Origin: Sphingomonas endophytica
GTDB taxonomy: Bacteria; Pseudomonadota; Alphaproteobacteria; Sphingomonadales; Sphingomonadaceae
Length of the DNA: 64,000 nucleotides
Direction: 5' to 3'
Assembly: GCF_014199415.1 (NCBI RefSeq)
Contig: NZ_JACIJN010000001.1
Coordinates: 496,001-560,000, forward strand
The first letter of the stretch is position 1. Each line of letters opens with the position of its first letter. A model generated the notes under the pieces. The model saw only the letters and a program-made list of their open reading frames with translations. It did no database searches and had not been told where the DNA came from. Shown here one piece after another: positions 26,608 through 35,509 of the stretch. The position numbers and the translations under genes are program-made.

Positions 26608-28473
26608 ATGCTTTCTCTCAACGGCATCACCGTGCGGCTCGGCGGGCGCACGATCCTCGATCGCGCCAGTGCCGCCCTTCCCCCCGGCAGCCGCGTCGGG
26701 CTGATCGGGCGCAACGGCGCGGGAAAGTCGACGATGGTGCGCGTGATCGCCGGCCTGCTCGAACCCGATGAAGGCTCGGCCGATATGCCGCGCGGCGCGC
26801 GGATCGGTTACATTGCGCAGGAAGCACCCGCCGGTGACGCCACCCCGCTGGAGACGGTACTCGCCGCCGATACCGAACGCGCCGCGCTGCTCGAGGAAGC
26901 CGAAGCGTTCGACGGGACCGGCTGCATGGACCGGCTCGGCGAGGTCCATGACCGGCTGATCGCGATCGACGCTTATGCGGCGCCGTCGCGTGCCGCCCGC
27001 ATTCTCGTCGGGCTGGGCTTCGACGAGGAGGCGCAGAACCGTCCGCTCGACAGCTTCTCGGGTGGCTGGAAGATGCGTGTCGCGCTCGCCGCCCTGCTGT
27101 TCTCGCAGCCCGACCTGCTGCTGCTCGACGAGCCCAGCAACCACCTCGATCTCGAGGCGGTGATGTGGCTGGAGGACTTCCTCAAGAGCTATCGCGCGAC
27201 GATCGTCGTGGTGAGCCACGAGCGCGACTTCCTCAACAACGTCGTCGATCACATCCTGCATCTGCAGGGCGGGAAGACGACGCTCTACCCCGGCGGCTAC
27301 GACGCGTTCGAGCGGCAGCGCGCCGAGCGGCTCGCGCAGTTGGCGGCGGCCAAGGCCAACCAGGATGCGCAACGCGCCAAGCTGCAGGATTATGTCGCGC
27401 GCAACTCGGCGCGCGCCTCGACCGCGAAGCAGGCGCAGAGCCGCGCCAAGATGCTCGCGAAGATGCAGCCGATCGCCGAGGCGGTGAACGACCCGACGCT
27501 CAGCTTCGACTTCCCGAACCCGACCGAGCTGCGGCCGCCGCTCATCACGCTCGATCACGCCGCCGTCGGCTATGGCGACACGCCGATCCTGTCGCGGCTC
27601 AACCTGCGGATGGACCCCGAGGATCGCATCGCGTTGCTCGGTCGTAACGGTAACGGCAAGACGACGCTGGCGCGGCTGCTCGCCGCGCAATTGACGCCGC
27701 TGGCGGGCGAGATGAACGCGACCGGCAAGATGAAGGTCGGTTATTTCACCCAATATCAGGTCGAGGAACTGGAAGCCGACGACACCCCGCTTGCGCATAT
27801 GACGCGGGTGATGCCGGGCGCGACACCGGCGGCGGTGCGCGGGCAGCTCGGGCGGTTCGGTTTCTCCGGTGAGCGCGCGACCGCGCGCGTCGGCAGCATG
27901 TCGGGCGGCGAGCGCGCGCGGCTGGCGCTGGCGCTGGTTACGCGCGAGGCGCCGCACCTGCTGATCCTCGACGAACCGACCAACCACCTCGACGTCGATG
28001 CGCGCGAGGCGCTGGTGCAGGCGCTCAACGCCTATACCGGCGCAGTGCTGCTGGTCAGCCACGACCGGCACATGGTCGAACTGAGCGCCGACCGGCTGGT
28101 GCTGGTCGACAATGGCACGGCGAAGGAATTCGACGGCAGCCTCGACGATTATATCGCCTTCGTCCTCGCCGGCGACGGCAAGGGCGCGGACAAGCCGAAG
28201 GGCACCAAGCAGGACCGCAAGGCGGCGGCCGCCGCGCGCGAGGCGGACAAGGCGCTGAAGAAGGAAGCGCGCGACGCGGAGGCGGAACTCGCGAAACTGA
28301 CCGCCGAGCGCGCCTTGGTGGATCGCGCGATGTTCGATCCCTCGACCGCGGAGCCGAAGCTCGCCAAGCTGACGATGACCGAGTTGATGAAGCGCCGCGC
28401 CGACCTCAACGACCGCATCGAAGCGGCGGAAGCGCGGTGGATGACCGCCAGCGAGGCGATGGAGACGGCGTGA
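26608..28473 (+). CDS. ABC-F family ATPase (Uup/YheS-like)
   Basis: Soluble tandem-ATPase protein of 621 residues that acts on ribosomes in studied members. First domain: GRNGAGKST, FSGGWKMRVALA, LLLLDEPSNHLD. A charged linker (about 230-310), then the second domain: GRNGNGKTT, MSGGERARLALAL, LLILDEPTNHLD. A Lys/Ala-rich coiled-coil tail (about 530-621) suggests the Uup/YheS side of the family. No membrane segment. Start ATG 26608; the longer frame upstream has no coding character. Confidence 0.9.
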   Translation: MLSLNGITVRLGGRTILDRASAALPPGSRVGLIGRNGAGKSTMVRVIAGLLEPDEGSADMPRGARIGYIAQEAPAGDATPLETVLAADTERAALLEEAEAFDGTGCMDRLGEVHDRLIAIDAYAAPSRAARILVGLGFDEEAQNRPLDSFSGGWKMRVALAALLFSQPDLLLLDEPSNHLDLEAVMWLEDFLKSYRATIVVVSHERDFLNNVVDHILHLQGGKTTLYPGGYDAFERQRAERLAQLAAAKANQDAQRAKLQDYVARNSARASTAKQAQSRAKMLAKMQPIAEAVNDPTLSFDFPNPTELRPPLITLDHAAVGYGDTPILSRLNLRMDPEDRIALLGRNGNGKTTLARLLAAQLTPLAGEMNATGKMKVGYFTQYQVEELEADDTPLAHMTRVMPGATPAAVRGQLGRFGFSGERATARVGSMSGGERARLALALVTREAPHLLILDEPTNHLDVDAREALVQALNAYTGAVLLVSHDRHMVELSADRLVLVDNGTAKEFDGSLDDYIAFVLAGDGKGADKPKGTKQDRKAAAAAREADKALKKEARDAEAELAKLTAERALVDRAMFDPSTAEPKLAKLTMTELMKRRADLNDRIEAAEARWMTASEAMETA

Positions 28474-28489
28474 ACTTGCTCTGTTGAGT

Positions 28490-28515
28490 TATCCCCGCGT
28501 AGGCGGGGATGACGG
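28490..28515. repeat. Single REP-like palindrome
   Basis: ATCCCCGCGTAGGCGGGGAT followed by GACGG forms one hairpin 17 bp after the ABC-F stop. It resembles the right arm of the paired elements at 32354-32449 and 62785-62880, so it looks like a solitary half. Confidence 0.65.
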
Positions 28516-28532
28516 TAGAAGGTCGGAAGATC

Positions 28533-28811
28533 TTACGCCTCTTGCTGATCCGCGTCGTCGTCGTCACCCGCGACGGCATTCTCGAAATACGCCTCGACCG
28601 GGCCGGTCAGCTTGATCGTCAGCGGACGCCCGTGACGATCGACCTTCTTGCCGAGCGCGACGCGCACCCAGCCCTCGGACATGCTATATTCCTCGACATC
28701 GCGGCGCTCGACGCCCTTGAAGCGGATGCCAACGCCGCGTTGCAGGGCGTCCTGGTCGAAGAACGGGCTCGACGGATCGATCGACAGATGGTCGGGAGGA
28801 GTATCGCTCAT
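28533..28811 (-). CDS. DUF3297 family protein
   Basis: Conserved 92-residue cytosolic protein of unknown function. The DUF3297 pattern is clear: DTPPDHLSIDPSSPFFDQ at the start, GIRFKGVER, VEEYSMSEGW, and a DRHGRPLTIKL block before an acidic tail (DDDDAD). Start ATG 28811. Common in alpha- and gammaproteobacteria. It lies downstream of the glycine-zipper gene on the same strand but is separated from it by a terminator. Confidence 0.85.
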   Translation of the reverse strand: MSDTPPDHLSIDPSSPFFDQDALQRGVGIRFKGVERRDVEEYSMSEGWVRVALGKKVDRHGRPLTIKLTGPVEAYFENAVAGDDDDADQQEA

Positions 28812-28847
28812 GCCGCGCCCTTGCCGCAAAGCGACGCGCGCGGCCAC

Positions 28848-28883
28848 AAAAAAAGCGGCGCTGGGATCGTGTCCCCGCGCCGC
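28848..28883 (-). terminator. Rho-independent terminator for glycine-zipper gene
   Basis: On the minus strand GCGGCGC (28883-28877) pairs with GCGCCGC (28861-28855), with an inner GGGA/TCCC pairing, followed by seven T residues (28854-28848). It directly follows the glycine-zipper gene. Confidence 0.9.
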
Positions 28884-28892
28884 GAAGGTGCT

Positions 28893-29261
28893 TTACCAGC
28901 CGTAATAGCCGGGCGCGTCATAGCCGCGATAATAGTCGCGCGGCTCGTAATAGACGCGCGGGGGCGGTGGCGCGTAATAACGCTCGCGGTAGTACACGCG
29001 CGGCGGCGGCGCATAGTAGGAACGATCGTCGTAATAATAGCCGCGATCGTCATAGCGGCGGTCGTAGTATCGATCGCGGTTGCTCGACGCGATCGCCGCG
29101 CCGAGCCCCAGCCCGATCACGCCACCGATCAGTGCGCCGGCCGCGGTGTCGCCGCCCCGGTCGCGGTGCCGCCAGTAACGTTGCGCCTCGGCGGGCGCGG
29201 CACTGGCCAGGGCTGTCGCCATCAGGCCGGTGGCCAAAACGGTCTTCTTCAACGCAGACAT
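28893..29261 (-). CDS. Secreted glycine-zipper, Tyr-rich protein
   Basis: Exported small protein of 122 residues. Signal peptide ending AEA-Q at about residue 27, then GGDTAAGALIGGVIGLGLGAAIASS, a glycine-zipper membrane-interacting segment, then a low-complexity tail rich in Tyr, Arg, Asp and Pro with repeated YYAPPPRVYY units. Such proteins are cell-envelope components of unknown role. ATG 29261 is chosen to place the signal peptide at the N-terminus; an upstream in-frame start would add six residues. Confidence 0.78.
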   Translation of the reverse strand: MSALKKTVLATGLMATALASAAPAEAQRYWRHRDRGGDTAAGALIGGVIGLGLGAAIASSNRDRYYDRRYDDRGYYYDDRSYYAPPPRVYYRERYYAPPPPRVYYEPRDYYRGYDAPGYYGW

Positions 29262-29395
29262 AAACCGGACCTCCTGCACTCGCTCGCCTGTTGACTGAAC
29301 GCATCTCTGTGCGAGCCTGTGCCACCGCTATGCGCCGCGACGGCTGAACCGGCGCGGAATGGCGCGTTCATGCGCGGTTTAATCGAGGAACACCC

Positions 29396-29788
29396 GTGGC
29401 ATATTGGCTGCTGAAGACCGAGCCCGGCAGCTACGGCTGGGTTGATCTGGTTCGCGAGCGTGCGACCGAATGGACCGGCGTGCGCAACCATGCCGCGGCC
29501 GCACATCTGCGCGCCATGGCGGTGGGCGATCAGGTGCTGATCTATCACAGCGGCGCGCAAAAGACCGCGGTCGGTATCGCCGAGGTGACCCGTGCCGCGC
29601 AGCCGGATGGGCCCCCGCCGTGGGTGTCGGTGGCGATCGCCGCGCGCACGCCCTTGAACACCCCGGTCACGCTGGCGGCGATCAAGGCGGCACCGGCATT
29701 GCAAGCACTGGCGATGCTCCGGCAGTCGCGGCTGTCGGTCAGTCCGGTCAGCATCGCCGAATGGGATGCGATCATGGCGATGGCCTGA
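29396..29788 (+). CDS. EVE-domain protein
   Basis: A 130-residue single-domain protein of the EVE (PUA-like) family, thought to bind modified bases in DNA or RNA. Family motifs are AYWLLKTEPGSYGWVDL at the start, WTGVRNHAA, and VGDQVLIYHSG. The start is GTG 29396. It lacks the usual C-terminal segment of thymocyte-protein-like members and ends with EWDAIMAMA. Standing alone on the plus strand. Confidence 0.88.
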   Translation: MAYWLLKTEPGSYGWVDLVRERATEWTGVRNHAAAAHLRAMAVGDQVLIYHSGAQKTAVGIAEVTRAAQPDGPPPWVSVAIAARTPLNTPVTLAAIKAAPALQALAMLRQSRLSVSPVSIAEWDAIMAMA

Positions 29789-29979
29789 CGCTTCCCGCTC
29801 CCCGCCGCCGATCGGACGCACAGCGGGCAAAGGGCGGAAAGATTCCGTAATGTTTCATGATCTCGACACATTCCCCGCCTAGCCGCCGCGACGGGAAGAC
29901 GAGCGCCTCACCGGAACAAGTGCCGCAGCAGCCGGCGTGCCGGCGAGGCGAGCTTCCTGTCGTTTCACAAGGGGTTCTC

Positions 29980-32319
29980 ATGCGTCGTTCGTCGAAATCG
30001 ATCCTGCTCGCCGGCCTTGCCGCCGGCGTTGCCCTGTCCGCCCTCCCCGCCGCCGCGCAGACCGGCAGCACCGCGCCTGCCGTGGCCGACGTGGCCCCGG
30101 ACGCGGATGACACCGGGCTGCGCGAGGTTGTGGTGACGGCCGAGCGCCGCACCGAGAACCTGCGCCGCGTGCCGGTGTCGGTCGCGGTCGTCAACGGCGA
30201 CGACCTGCGCACCTTCCAGGCGGGTGGCGAGGACGCGCTGGCGCTCGCCGGCCGCGTGCCGGGCCTGTACGCCGAGACGACGACCGGCCGCATCTTTCCG
30301 CGCTTCTACATCCGCGGGCTCGGCAACATCGATTTTTATCTCGGTGCGTCGCAGCCGGTATCGATCATCCAGGACGATGTGGTCCTCGAGCATGTCGTGC
30401 TCAAGTCGAACCCGGTTTATGATGTCGCCAATGTCGAGGTGCTGCGCGGGCCGCAGGGTTCGCTGTTCGGGCGCAATACGACCGCGGGCATCATCAAGTT
30501 CGACACGATCCGCCCCGGCCAGACCTGGTCGAGCCGCTTCAACGCCTCCTATGGCTCGTACAACACCGTCACCTTCGACGCCGGCGTTGGCGGGCCGCTC
30601 GTGCAGGACAAGATCGCGGTGCGGCTGTCGGGTCTGTACCAGCACCGCGACGACTGGGTCGATAACGACTACACCGGCGTCAGCCGCGACGGGACGCGTC
30701 CGGGTCGCGACGCGATGGGCGGCTTTGACGAGCGGGACGCACGCTTGCAGGTGCTGCTGACCCCGACCGAGACGCTGTCCATCAACCTGTCGGGCCACGT
30801 CCGCTCCTATGAGGGCACGTCGACGGTCTTCCACCGCGGCGCGCTGATCAAGGGACAGAACAACATCAACCTCGAACCGCGCGACCGCGTCGCGCTCGAC
30901 GAGGGCGCGAACAACCCGCAGGCGTACAAGACCTATGGCGGGTCGGTGAACGCGGCGTGGGATTTCGGCGGGGCAACGCTGACCTCGATCACCGCCTATG
31001 AGACCACCTCGGGCTACAGCCGCGGCGATACCGACGGCGGCGCGGCGACCAACTTCGGCGGCAGCGGCTATGGCGAGAGCCTGGGCCGCATCCGCGACCT
31101 CGATCAGTGGACGCAGGAAGTGCGGCTGGCGAGCAACGGCGACGGCGCGTTCAAGTGGCAGTTCGGCGGCTTCTATTTCGACAGCCGCGACGTCACCGAA
31201 TTCTACCAGCGCGGCTATTTCCTGCTGCCGGGTGATGCACAGCGCAACGTCAACAACTGGGTGCGGCTGCGCAACGTCAACACCAGCTGGGCGGTGTTCG
31301 GACAGGTGAGCTATCGCCTTGCCGAGCGGCTGACGCTGACCGCCGGCGCACGCTATACCGAGGACGACAAGGAAACGCAGCTGGTGCGCGCCGGGCGGAA
31401 CGCTGCAGGCACATCCGACGAGTTCAAGCGCCTGAACCCGAACGCACCGACGCAGGTGAAACTGACCGGCAAGGAGCCGAGCTGGGATCTGTCGGCGCTG
31501 TACGAGATCGACCCGACCGCGAGCATCTATGCCCGTGTCGCGCGCGGCTTCCGCGGGCCGACGATCCAGGGGCGTTCGGCGGTGTTCAACACGCCATTCT
31601 CGACCGCCGACAGCGAGACGATCATGTCGTACGAGGCGGGGGTCAAGACGCAGCCGACCTCGAAGTTGCGCCTCAACGCCACCGCCTTCACCTACCGCGT
31701 CAACGACATCCAGCTGAACGGCAATGACGCGAACGGCAACGGCACGTTGTTCAACGCCGACCACGCCAATGCGTACGGCGTCGAGGCCGAAATGGACTGG
31801 CGGCCGATCCGCAACATCACCTTCTCGCTCGGCGGCAGTGCGATCCATACCGAGATCAAGGACAAGAACGTCTTTGCGCAAGTGTGTCAGTTCGGCCCGA
31901 GCGTGACGTGCACGGTGCTGAACCAGACCGTCCCCGCGACGATCTTCGGCCAGCCCGCGACGCTGGCGCGGATTGACGGCAATCCGCTGCCGAACGCGCC
32001 GCGGTGGCAGGTCGATGCGGCGGTCCGCTACGACATTCCGCTGTCGGACCGCGGCAACTTCTTCGTGGCGAGCGACGTCAACATGCAGGGCTATACCAAC
32101 TTCGTCCTGTACAAGACCCGCGAGTTCTTTGCGAACGACAACCTCGAACTGGGGCTCAAGGCCGGTTTCACCACTGCCGACGGGCGCTATGAGATCGCAG
32201 CGTTCGCGCGCAACATCACCAACGAGAAGAACCTGAAGGGCGTGATCGAGAACTACAACGCCGCAGTGTTCAACGAGCCGCGGATCGTCGGCGTCTCGCT
32301 GAGCGGCAAGTTCGACTGA
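29980..32319 (+). CDS. TonB-dependent receptor
   Basis: Outer-membrane receptor of 779 residues. Signal peptide (1-27, ends AAAQ), a TonB-box-like segment REVVVTAERR at about 47-57, plug domain (about 60-165) with FPRFYIRGLGNIDF and NVEVLRGPQGSLFGRNTTAGIIKF, then a barrel ending in VGVSLSGKFD. The plug is of the FecA/CirA class used for siderophores, sugars and many other compounds; cargo is not predictable. Start ATG 29980 gives the signal peptide. It stands alone between the EVE gene and a palindromic repeat. Confidence 0.9.
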   Translation: MRRSSKSILLAGLAAGVALSALPAAAQTGSTAPAVADVAPDADDTGLREVVVTAERRTENLRRVPVSVAVVNGDDLRTFQAGGEDALALAGRVPGLYAETTTGRIFPRFYIRGLGNIDFYLGASQPVSIIQDDVVLEHVVLKSNPVYDVANVEVLRGPQGSLFGRNTTAGIIKFDTIRPGQTWSSRFNASYGSYNTVTFDAGVGGPLVQDKIAVRLSGLYQHRDDWVDNDYTGVSRDGTRPGRDAMGGFDERDARLQVLLTPTETLSINLSGHVRSYEGTSTVFHRGALIKGQNNINLEPRDRVALDEGANNPQAYKTYGGSVNAAWDFGGATLTSITAYETTSGYSRGDTDGGAATNFGGSGYGESLGRIRDLDQWTQEVRLASNGDGAFKWQFGGFYFDSRDVTEFYQRGYFLLPGDAQRNVNNWVRLRNVNTSWAVFGQVSYRLAERLTLTAGARYTEDDKETQLVRAGRNAAGTSDEFKRLNPNAPTQVKLTGKEPSWDLSALYEIDPTASIYARVARGFRGPTIQGRSAVFNTPFSTADSETIMSYEAGVKTQPTSKLRLNATAFTYRVNDIQLNGNDANGNGTLFNADHANAYGVEAEMDWRPIRNITFSLGGSAIHTEIKDKNVFAQVCQFGPSVTCTVLNQTVPATIFGQPATLARIDGNPLPNAPRWQVDAAVRYDIPLSDRGNFFVASDVNMQGYTNFVLYKTREFFANDNLELGLKAGFTTADGRYEIAAFARNITNEKNLKGVIENYNAAVFNEPRIVGVSLSGKFD

Positions 32320-32329
32320 TCCTGTATTG

Positions 32330-32349
32330 GGGAGGCACCGGCCTCCCCG
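32330..32349 (+). terminator. Hairpin after TonB-dependent receptor
   Basis: GGGGAGG pairs with CCTCCCC around a short loop 10 bp after the receptor stop. There is no T tract, so it may be a weak or Rho-assisted terminator. Confidence 0.5.
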
Positions 32350-32353
32350 CCCT

Positions 32354-32449
32354 CCGTCATTCCCGCGCAGGCGGAAATCCAGAAGCGCAGGTCTTCGTAA
32401 GAGCCGAAACGTCAGCTTGTCTGGATCCCCGCCGGCGCGGGGATGACGG
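32354..32449. repeat. Paired palindromic repeat, second family, copy 1
   Basis: The left arm CCGTCATTCCCGCGCAGGCG (32354 on) and right arm GCGCGGGGATGACGG (to 32449) are inverted relatives of each other; inner parts read AATCCAGA and TCTGGAT. The same arrangement recurs at 62785-62880. It fills the gap between the receptor and the HAD phosphatase gene. Confidence 0.8.
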
Positions 32450-32459
32450 AGCGGCAGGC

Positions 32460-33155
32460 TCACCCGATCTCCTCGATCCAGTCAGGCAGGTCCGCCAGCC
32501 GTGCCAGTTGCCGGAAGCGCGGGTGATCGACCGGAGCGGTCGCCACCTCGTGCGCCCATGCCAGAGGCTGTGGAATAAACGCGCCCCGTGCCCCCGCCTC
32601 CAGTGCGGGCAGGACGTCCGAGCGCATCGAGTCGCCCGCCATCACCGCATGGTCGGGGGCGCAGCCATAGCGGTGGAAGACGCGCACGAACGTTTCCGCG
32701 CGCTTGTCGCTGACGATCTCGACCCCGGTGAACAATTGCCCGAGCCCCGAGGCGGCGAGCTTCACCTCCTGGTGGAGCAGATCGCCCTTGGTTACCAGCA
32801 CCAGCCGCCCCAGCCCCGCCAGCCGCTCCAGCGTCTCGCCGATCCCGTCGAGTAACTCGACCGGATGCGCGAGCAATTCGCGCCCGATCGCGAGGATGCG
32901 CCGCACGCTCGCCGCGGGCAATTCGTCACCCGCCAGTTCAAGCGCGGTCTCGATCATCGATAGCGTGAAGCTCTTCGCGCCATAGCCATAGTGCCGCAGG
33001 TTGCGGATCTCGATCGCCTGCATCCGCGCGCGCGCCGCCGCATTATCGGCATAGGGCGCGACCAATTCGGCGAACGCCTGCTCCGCCGCGGCGAAGAAGC
33101 GCATATTGTGCCACAGCGTGTCGTCGGCATCGAGGCAGATGAGATCGATCGGCAT
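32460..33155 (-). CDS. HAD-family hydrolase
   Basis: Cytosolic phosphatase-like protein, 231 residues. Motif I is LDADDTLW (nucleophile Asp at about 9; DxDxT), motif II VLVTKGD, motif III Lys in SDKRAETF and motif IV MAGDSMRSDV. Cap type C1. Substrate unknown. ATG 33155 places motif I at the N-terminus as usual. It is followed downstream by a palindromic repeat and preceded by a secreted-protein gene 19 bp away on the same strand. Confidence 0.88.
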   Translation of the reverse strand: MPIDLICLDADDTLWHNMRFFAAAEQAFAELVAPYADNAAARARMQAIEIRNLRHYGYGAKSFTLSMIETALELAGDELPAASVRRILAIGRELLAHPVELLDGIGETLERLAGLGRLVLVTKGDLLHQEVKLAASGLGQLFTGVEIVSDKRAETFVRVFHRYGCAPDHAVMAGDSMRSDVLPALEAGARGAFIPQPLAWAHEVATAPVDHPRFRQLARLADLPDWIEEIG

Positions 33156-33174
33156 GGCGGCGTTTCTACCGGCG

Positions 33175-33891
33175 TCAGAGTTCGCGCACCAGCCGCACGC
33201 CGAGCGTCGGGCGCGCGCGGTGATGGCGATGCTTCTCGACCCCCGCCGCCGCCTGCACATTGACCTTGGCGGCCAATCGCTGGTGCAACTGTGGCGCGAC
33301 CCGCACCAGCCGCTCGCGCCCGCCCGCGACGTTCAGTTCGACCCCCGCGATCGTCCCCGCGGCGACGTCGTAGAAGGTGGCATGATTGAGCAGCAGCGCG
33401 TTGCGCCCGTTACGGCGCTGGAGCGCGATATCGTCGACGCCGACCATGTTCATCATGCTCCACCGCGCATCGAAGCGGTGCCCTGCCATATAGAGAAGGG
33501 AATTGCTGTAGCGCCCGGTCTCGCGGTCGTAGATGCCGAGATATTGCACGCCATGCGCGCTGCGCCCGTCCGCCGACGCGCCGAACGCCGCCTGCAGCCC
33601 GAGCTTGAACGCCTCCAGCTTCGCACCGTTGAACGGCAGCTCGAACTCAATCGCCTTGCCGTCGGCGAAGGCATATTCGACCTCGGGCGCCCATTCGGCG
33701 GCGCGCGGGCGGAACGGCGAGGTGGTCATCGCCAGCGCATTGACCTCCATCTCGCCTTTCTGCGCGCCGAGCGGGCGCATCATGTCGAAAATCATCGGTT
33801 CCGGGATCACCGGGTACGCGGGCTGTGCCGCCGCGCCGGTCGCGGCGGTGAGCATGATGGCGAGCAGGGTCGTGGCGGTGGCGATACGCAT
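33175..33891 (-). CDS. Exported protein of unknown function
   Basis: A 238-residue protein with a signal peptide (ends GAAAQ at about residue 23). The mature part begins PAYPVIPEPMIFDMMRP and alternates short hydrophobic and charged stretches with features of beta-strands (YAFADGKAIEFELPFNGAK, GVQYLGIYD). It may be a small outer-membrane barrel or periplasmic beta protein. I do not recognise the family. It precedes the HAD gene in the same direction. Confidence 0.65.
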   Translation of the reverse strand: MRIATATTLLAIMLTAATGAAAQPAYPVIPEPMIFDMMRPLGAQKGEMEVNALAMTTSPFRPRAAEWAPEVEYAFADGKAIEFELPFNGAKLEAFKLGLQAAFGASADGRSAHGVQYLGIYDRETGRYSNSLLYMAGHRFDARWSMMNMVGVDDIALQRRNGRNALLLNHATFYDVAAGTIAGVELNVAGGRERLVRVAPQLHQRLAAKVNVQAAAGVEKHRHHRARPTLGVRLVREL

Positions 33892-34167
33892 CGGGAGCTC
33901 CGCGGGAAGAGAGAGCCGTAGTCCTATCTGGGTGGCGCGGCGCAAGCATGGATGGTCGGTGACGATATGTTGCCAGTCCAGTGGGTTGCCGGCGCGAATG
34001 TTGCGAATGTTGAGACGCTGGCGGGGTGCTTTCGTGGGTCGCAGCGGGGCGATGAGGACGTGGCGGGTGGACCATCTGGCATCGTTCGACCGGTATCATG
34101 CGGTGGTCGGCGTAGGACAGGTCGGGCTGGTTCGTCGTTTGCCATGCGATCCACAAGCCTCATGCGT

Positions 34168-34299
34168 CGTCGCCCCTGCGCAGGCAGGGGGCTATGACTG
34201 TCGCGTCATGCGGGTCGGGTGACACAGGCGCGGCATCTGTGTGTCGGCCGCACTGACGCACGAGACAGGCATGGGCTCCTGCCTGCGCAGGGGCGACGG
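34168..34299. repeat. REPIN-like paired palindrome, copy B
   Basis: Same family as the element at 5252-5387: CGTCGCCCCTGCGCAGGCAG at the left and its inverted relative at the right end. The whole 33892-34394 gap (503 bp) between the exported protein and the hydrolase shows only this element and chance frames. Confidence 0.85.
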
Positions 34300-34394
34300 T
34301 GGAGGTGAAGAGTTCGCGCCTTGGTCTTGAAGTGGCCGCGATCGTGCCATGTCGCGATCGGATGCCGACGCCTCGGCAGCGTTGGGGGACGTGA

Positions 34395-35361
34395 GTGCGC
34401 AAGGCTTTGTGGATCACCTGCGGCGTGACAGCGCTGCTGCTGACGGGCGTGATCTATGAGCGCCGCGCCGAACGGATCGACGCGGTGCGCCATCCCGCGC
34501 CCGGTCGGCTGATCGCGGTCGGCGATCACCGCCTCCACTTGTGGTGCGTCGGTCGCGGCACACCGACCGTGCTGCTGCTGTCCGGCGACGGTACGCCATC
34601 GGTGACGATGCACGCCGCGCAGCGCCGGATCGCTGCCGATACGCGCGTGTGCAGCTACGACCGCGCCGGGCTGGGGTGGAGCGATCCCGCACCGCGGCCC
34701 ATGGGATTGCGCGGGCAGGTCGACGATCTCGAGCGCTTGCTGGCGCGCGGTGGCGTCGACGGGCCGCTCGTGCTGGTGCCGGAATCGGGCGGCAACGTCA
34801 TCGCGCTCGCCTTCTTCCGTCGTGCGCCGCAGCGGGTGGTGGGCATGGTGATGGTCGACGGGTCGGAACCGTCGCTGTGGTTCCGTGGCAGTCCGGACGA
34901 ATTTCCCATGCTGCGCTTGACCGACCCGCTGTGGCAGGCCGGCTGGCGGCTCGGCATCGTTCGGCTGATCCTGCCCTTTGCGGTGCCGTCGTGGGTTGAG
35001 GCGCTGCCGCCCGATCTGCGCGGGCAGTTCGACGCGGTCTGGTCGCGCGCGATGCCGGGACAGGCGCGCGATCCGATCGATCGCTGGGAGCGGACCCCCG
35101 CAGTCAATCGACCGGAGGCTGTTCCCGGCTTGCTGGGCGATCGGCCGCTGGTCGTGGTCCGCCACGGGCTTGCCGGCGGGATGGGTGTTCCGGCGAAATA
35201 CGAGGGCGAATGGCCGGCGGCGCAGGCCCGGCTGATGAAGCTGTCGCGCGCCAGCGAGATGGTGGTGGCGACGCGGAGCCATCATCCAATCGCCGAGGAA
35301 AATCCGGTGCTGGTGAGCGGAGGTCCGCAGGGTGGTGGCGCGGGTGCGGGCGCGGTTATGA
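34395..35361 (+). CDS. Alpha/beta hydrolase, probably frameshifted near its end
   Basis: Alpha/beta-fold hydrolase with an N-terminal membrane anchor (about 5-22). The family block YDRAGLGWSDP is at about 88-98 and the nucleophile elbow is PESGGN with Ser131; the His is probably in SHHPIAEENP. The intact frame runs on to 35561, but codons after about 35316 stop looking like the family. Reading one frame over from 35317 gives EVRRVVARVRARL and a stop at 35359-35361, immediately before a perfect terminator. A one-base insertion (the A at 35316) or sequence error explains this. Start GTG 34395. Confidence 0.75.
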
Positions 35362-35363
35362 GA

Positions 35364-35404
35364 ACGGCCACCGCCGGGTGGGCGGTGGCCGTCTTTCTCT
35401 TTCC
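35364..35404 (+). terminator. Rho-independent terminator inside the extended hydrolase frame
   Basis: ACGGCCACCGCC (35364-35375) pairs perfectly over 12 bp with GGCGGTGGCCGT (35381-35392) around a GGGTG loop, followed by CTTTCTCTTT. It sits two bases after the frame-shifted stop codon of the hydrolase. Confidence 0.92.
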
Positions 35405-35412
35405 TAGCCCGC

Positions 35413-35495
35413 CACGGGCGAAGCCCGTGTCGTCGGACGGCGCTGTAGCGCCGCCGGCCGGGCGAGGCTTTCGCTCGCGGGCAGCTTGCTGCCCG
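35413..35495. repeat. Three consecutive short hairpins
   Basis: Perfect stems CACGGGC/GCCCGTG (35413-35429), CGGCGCT/AGCGCCG (35438-35453) and CGGGCAGC/GCTGCCCG (35478-35495), with a further GCGAG/CTCGC pairing between the last two. They lie between the converging hydrolase and typA genes, just beyond the typA stop. Confidence 0.7.
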
Positions 35496-35509
35496 CTTGC
35501 CGCCTCGCC

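Noticed and set aside
29965..32463. 832-codon minus-strand frame opposite the TonB receptor
   Set aside because: Shadow of the receptor gene; no start region, no motif.
33924..34163. Possible 79-aa minus-strand gene in the gap before the hydrolase
   Set aside because: No ribosome site, no recognisable motif, biased composition and overlap with other chance frames.
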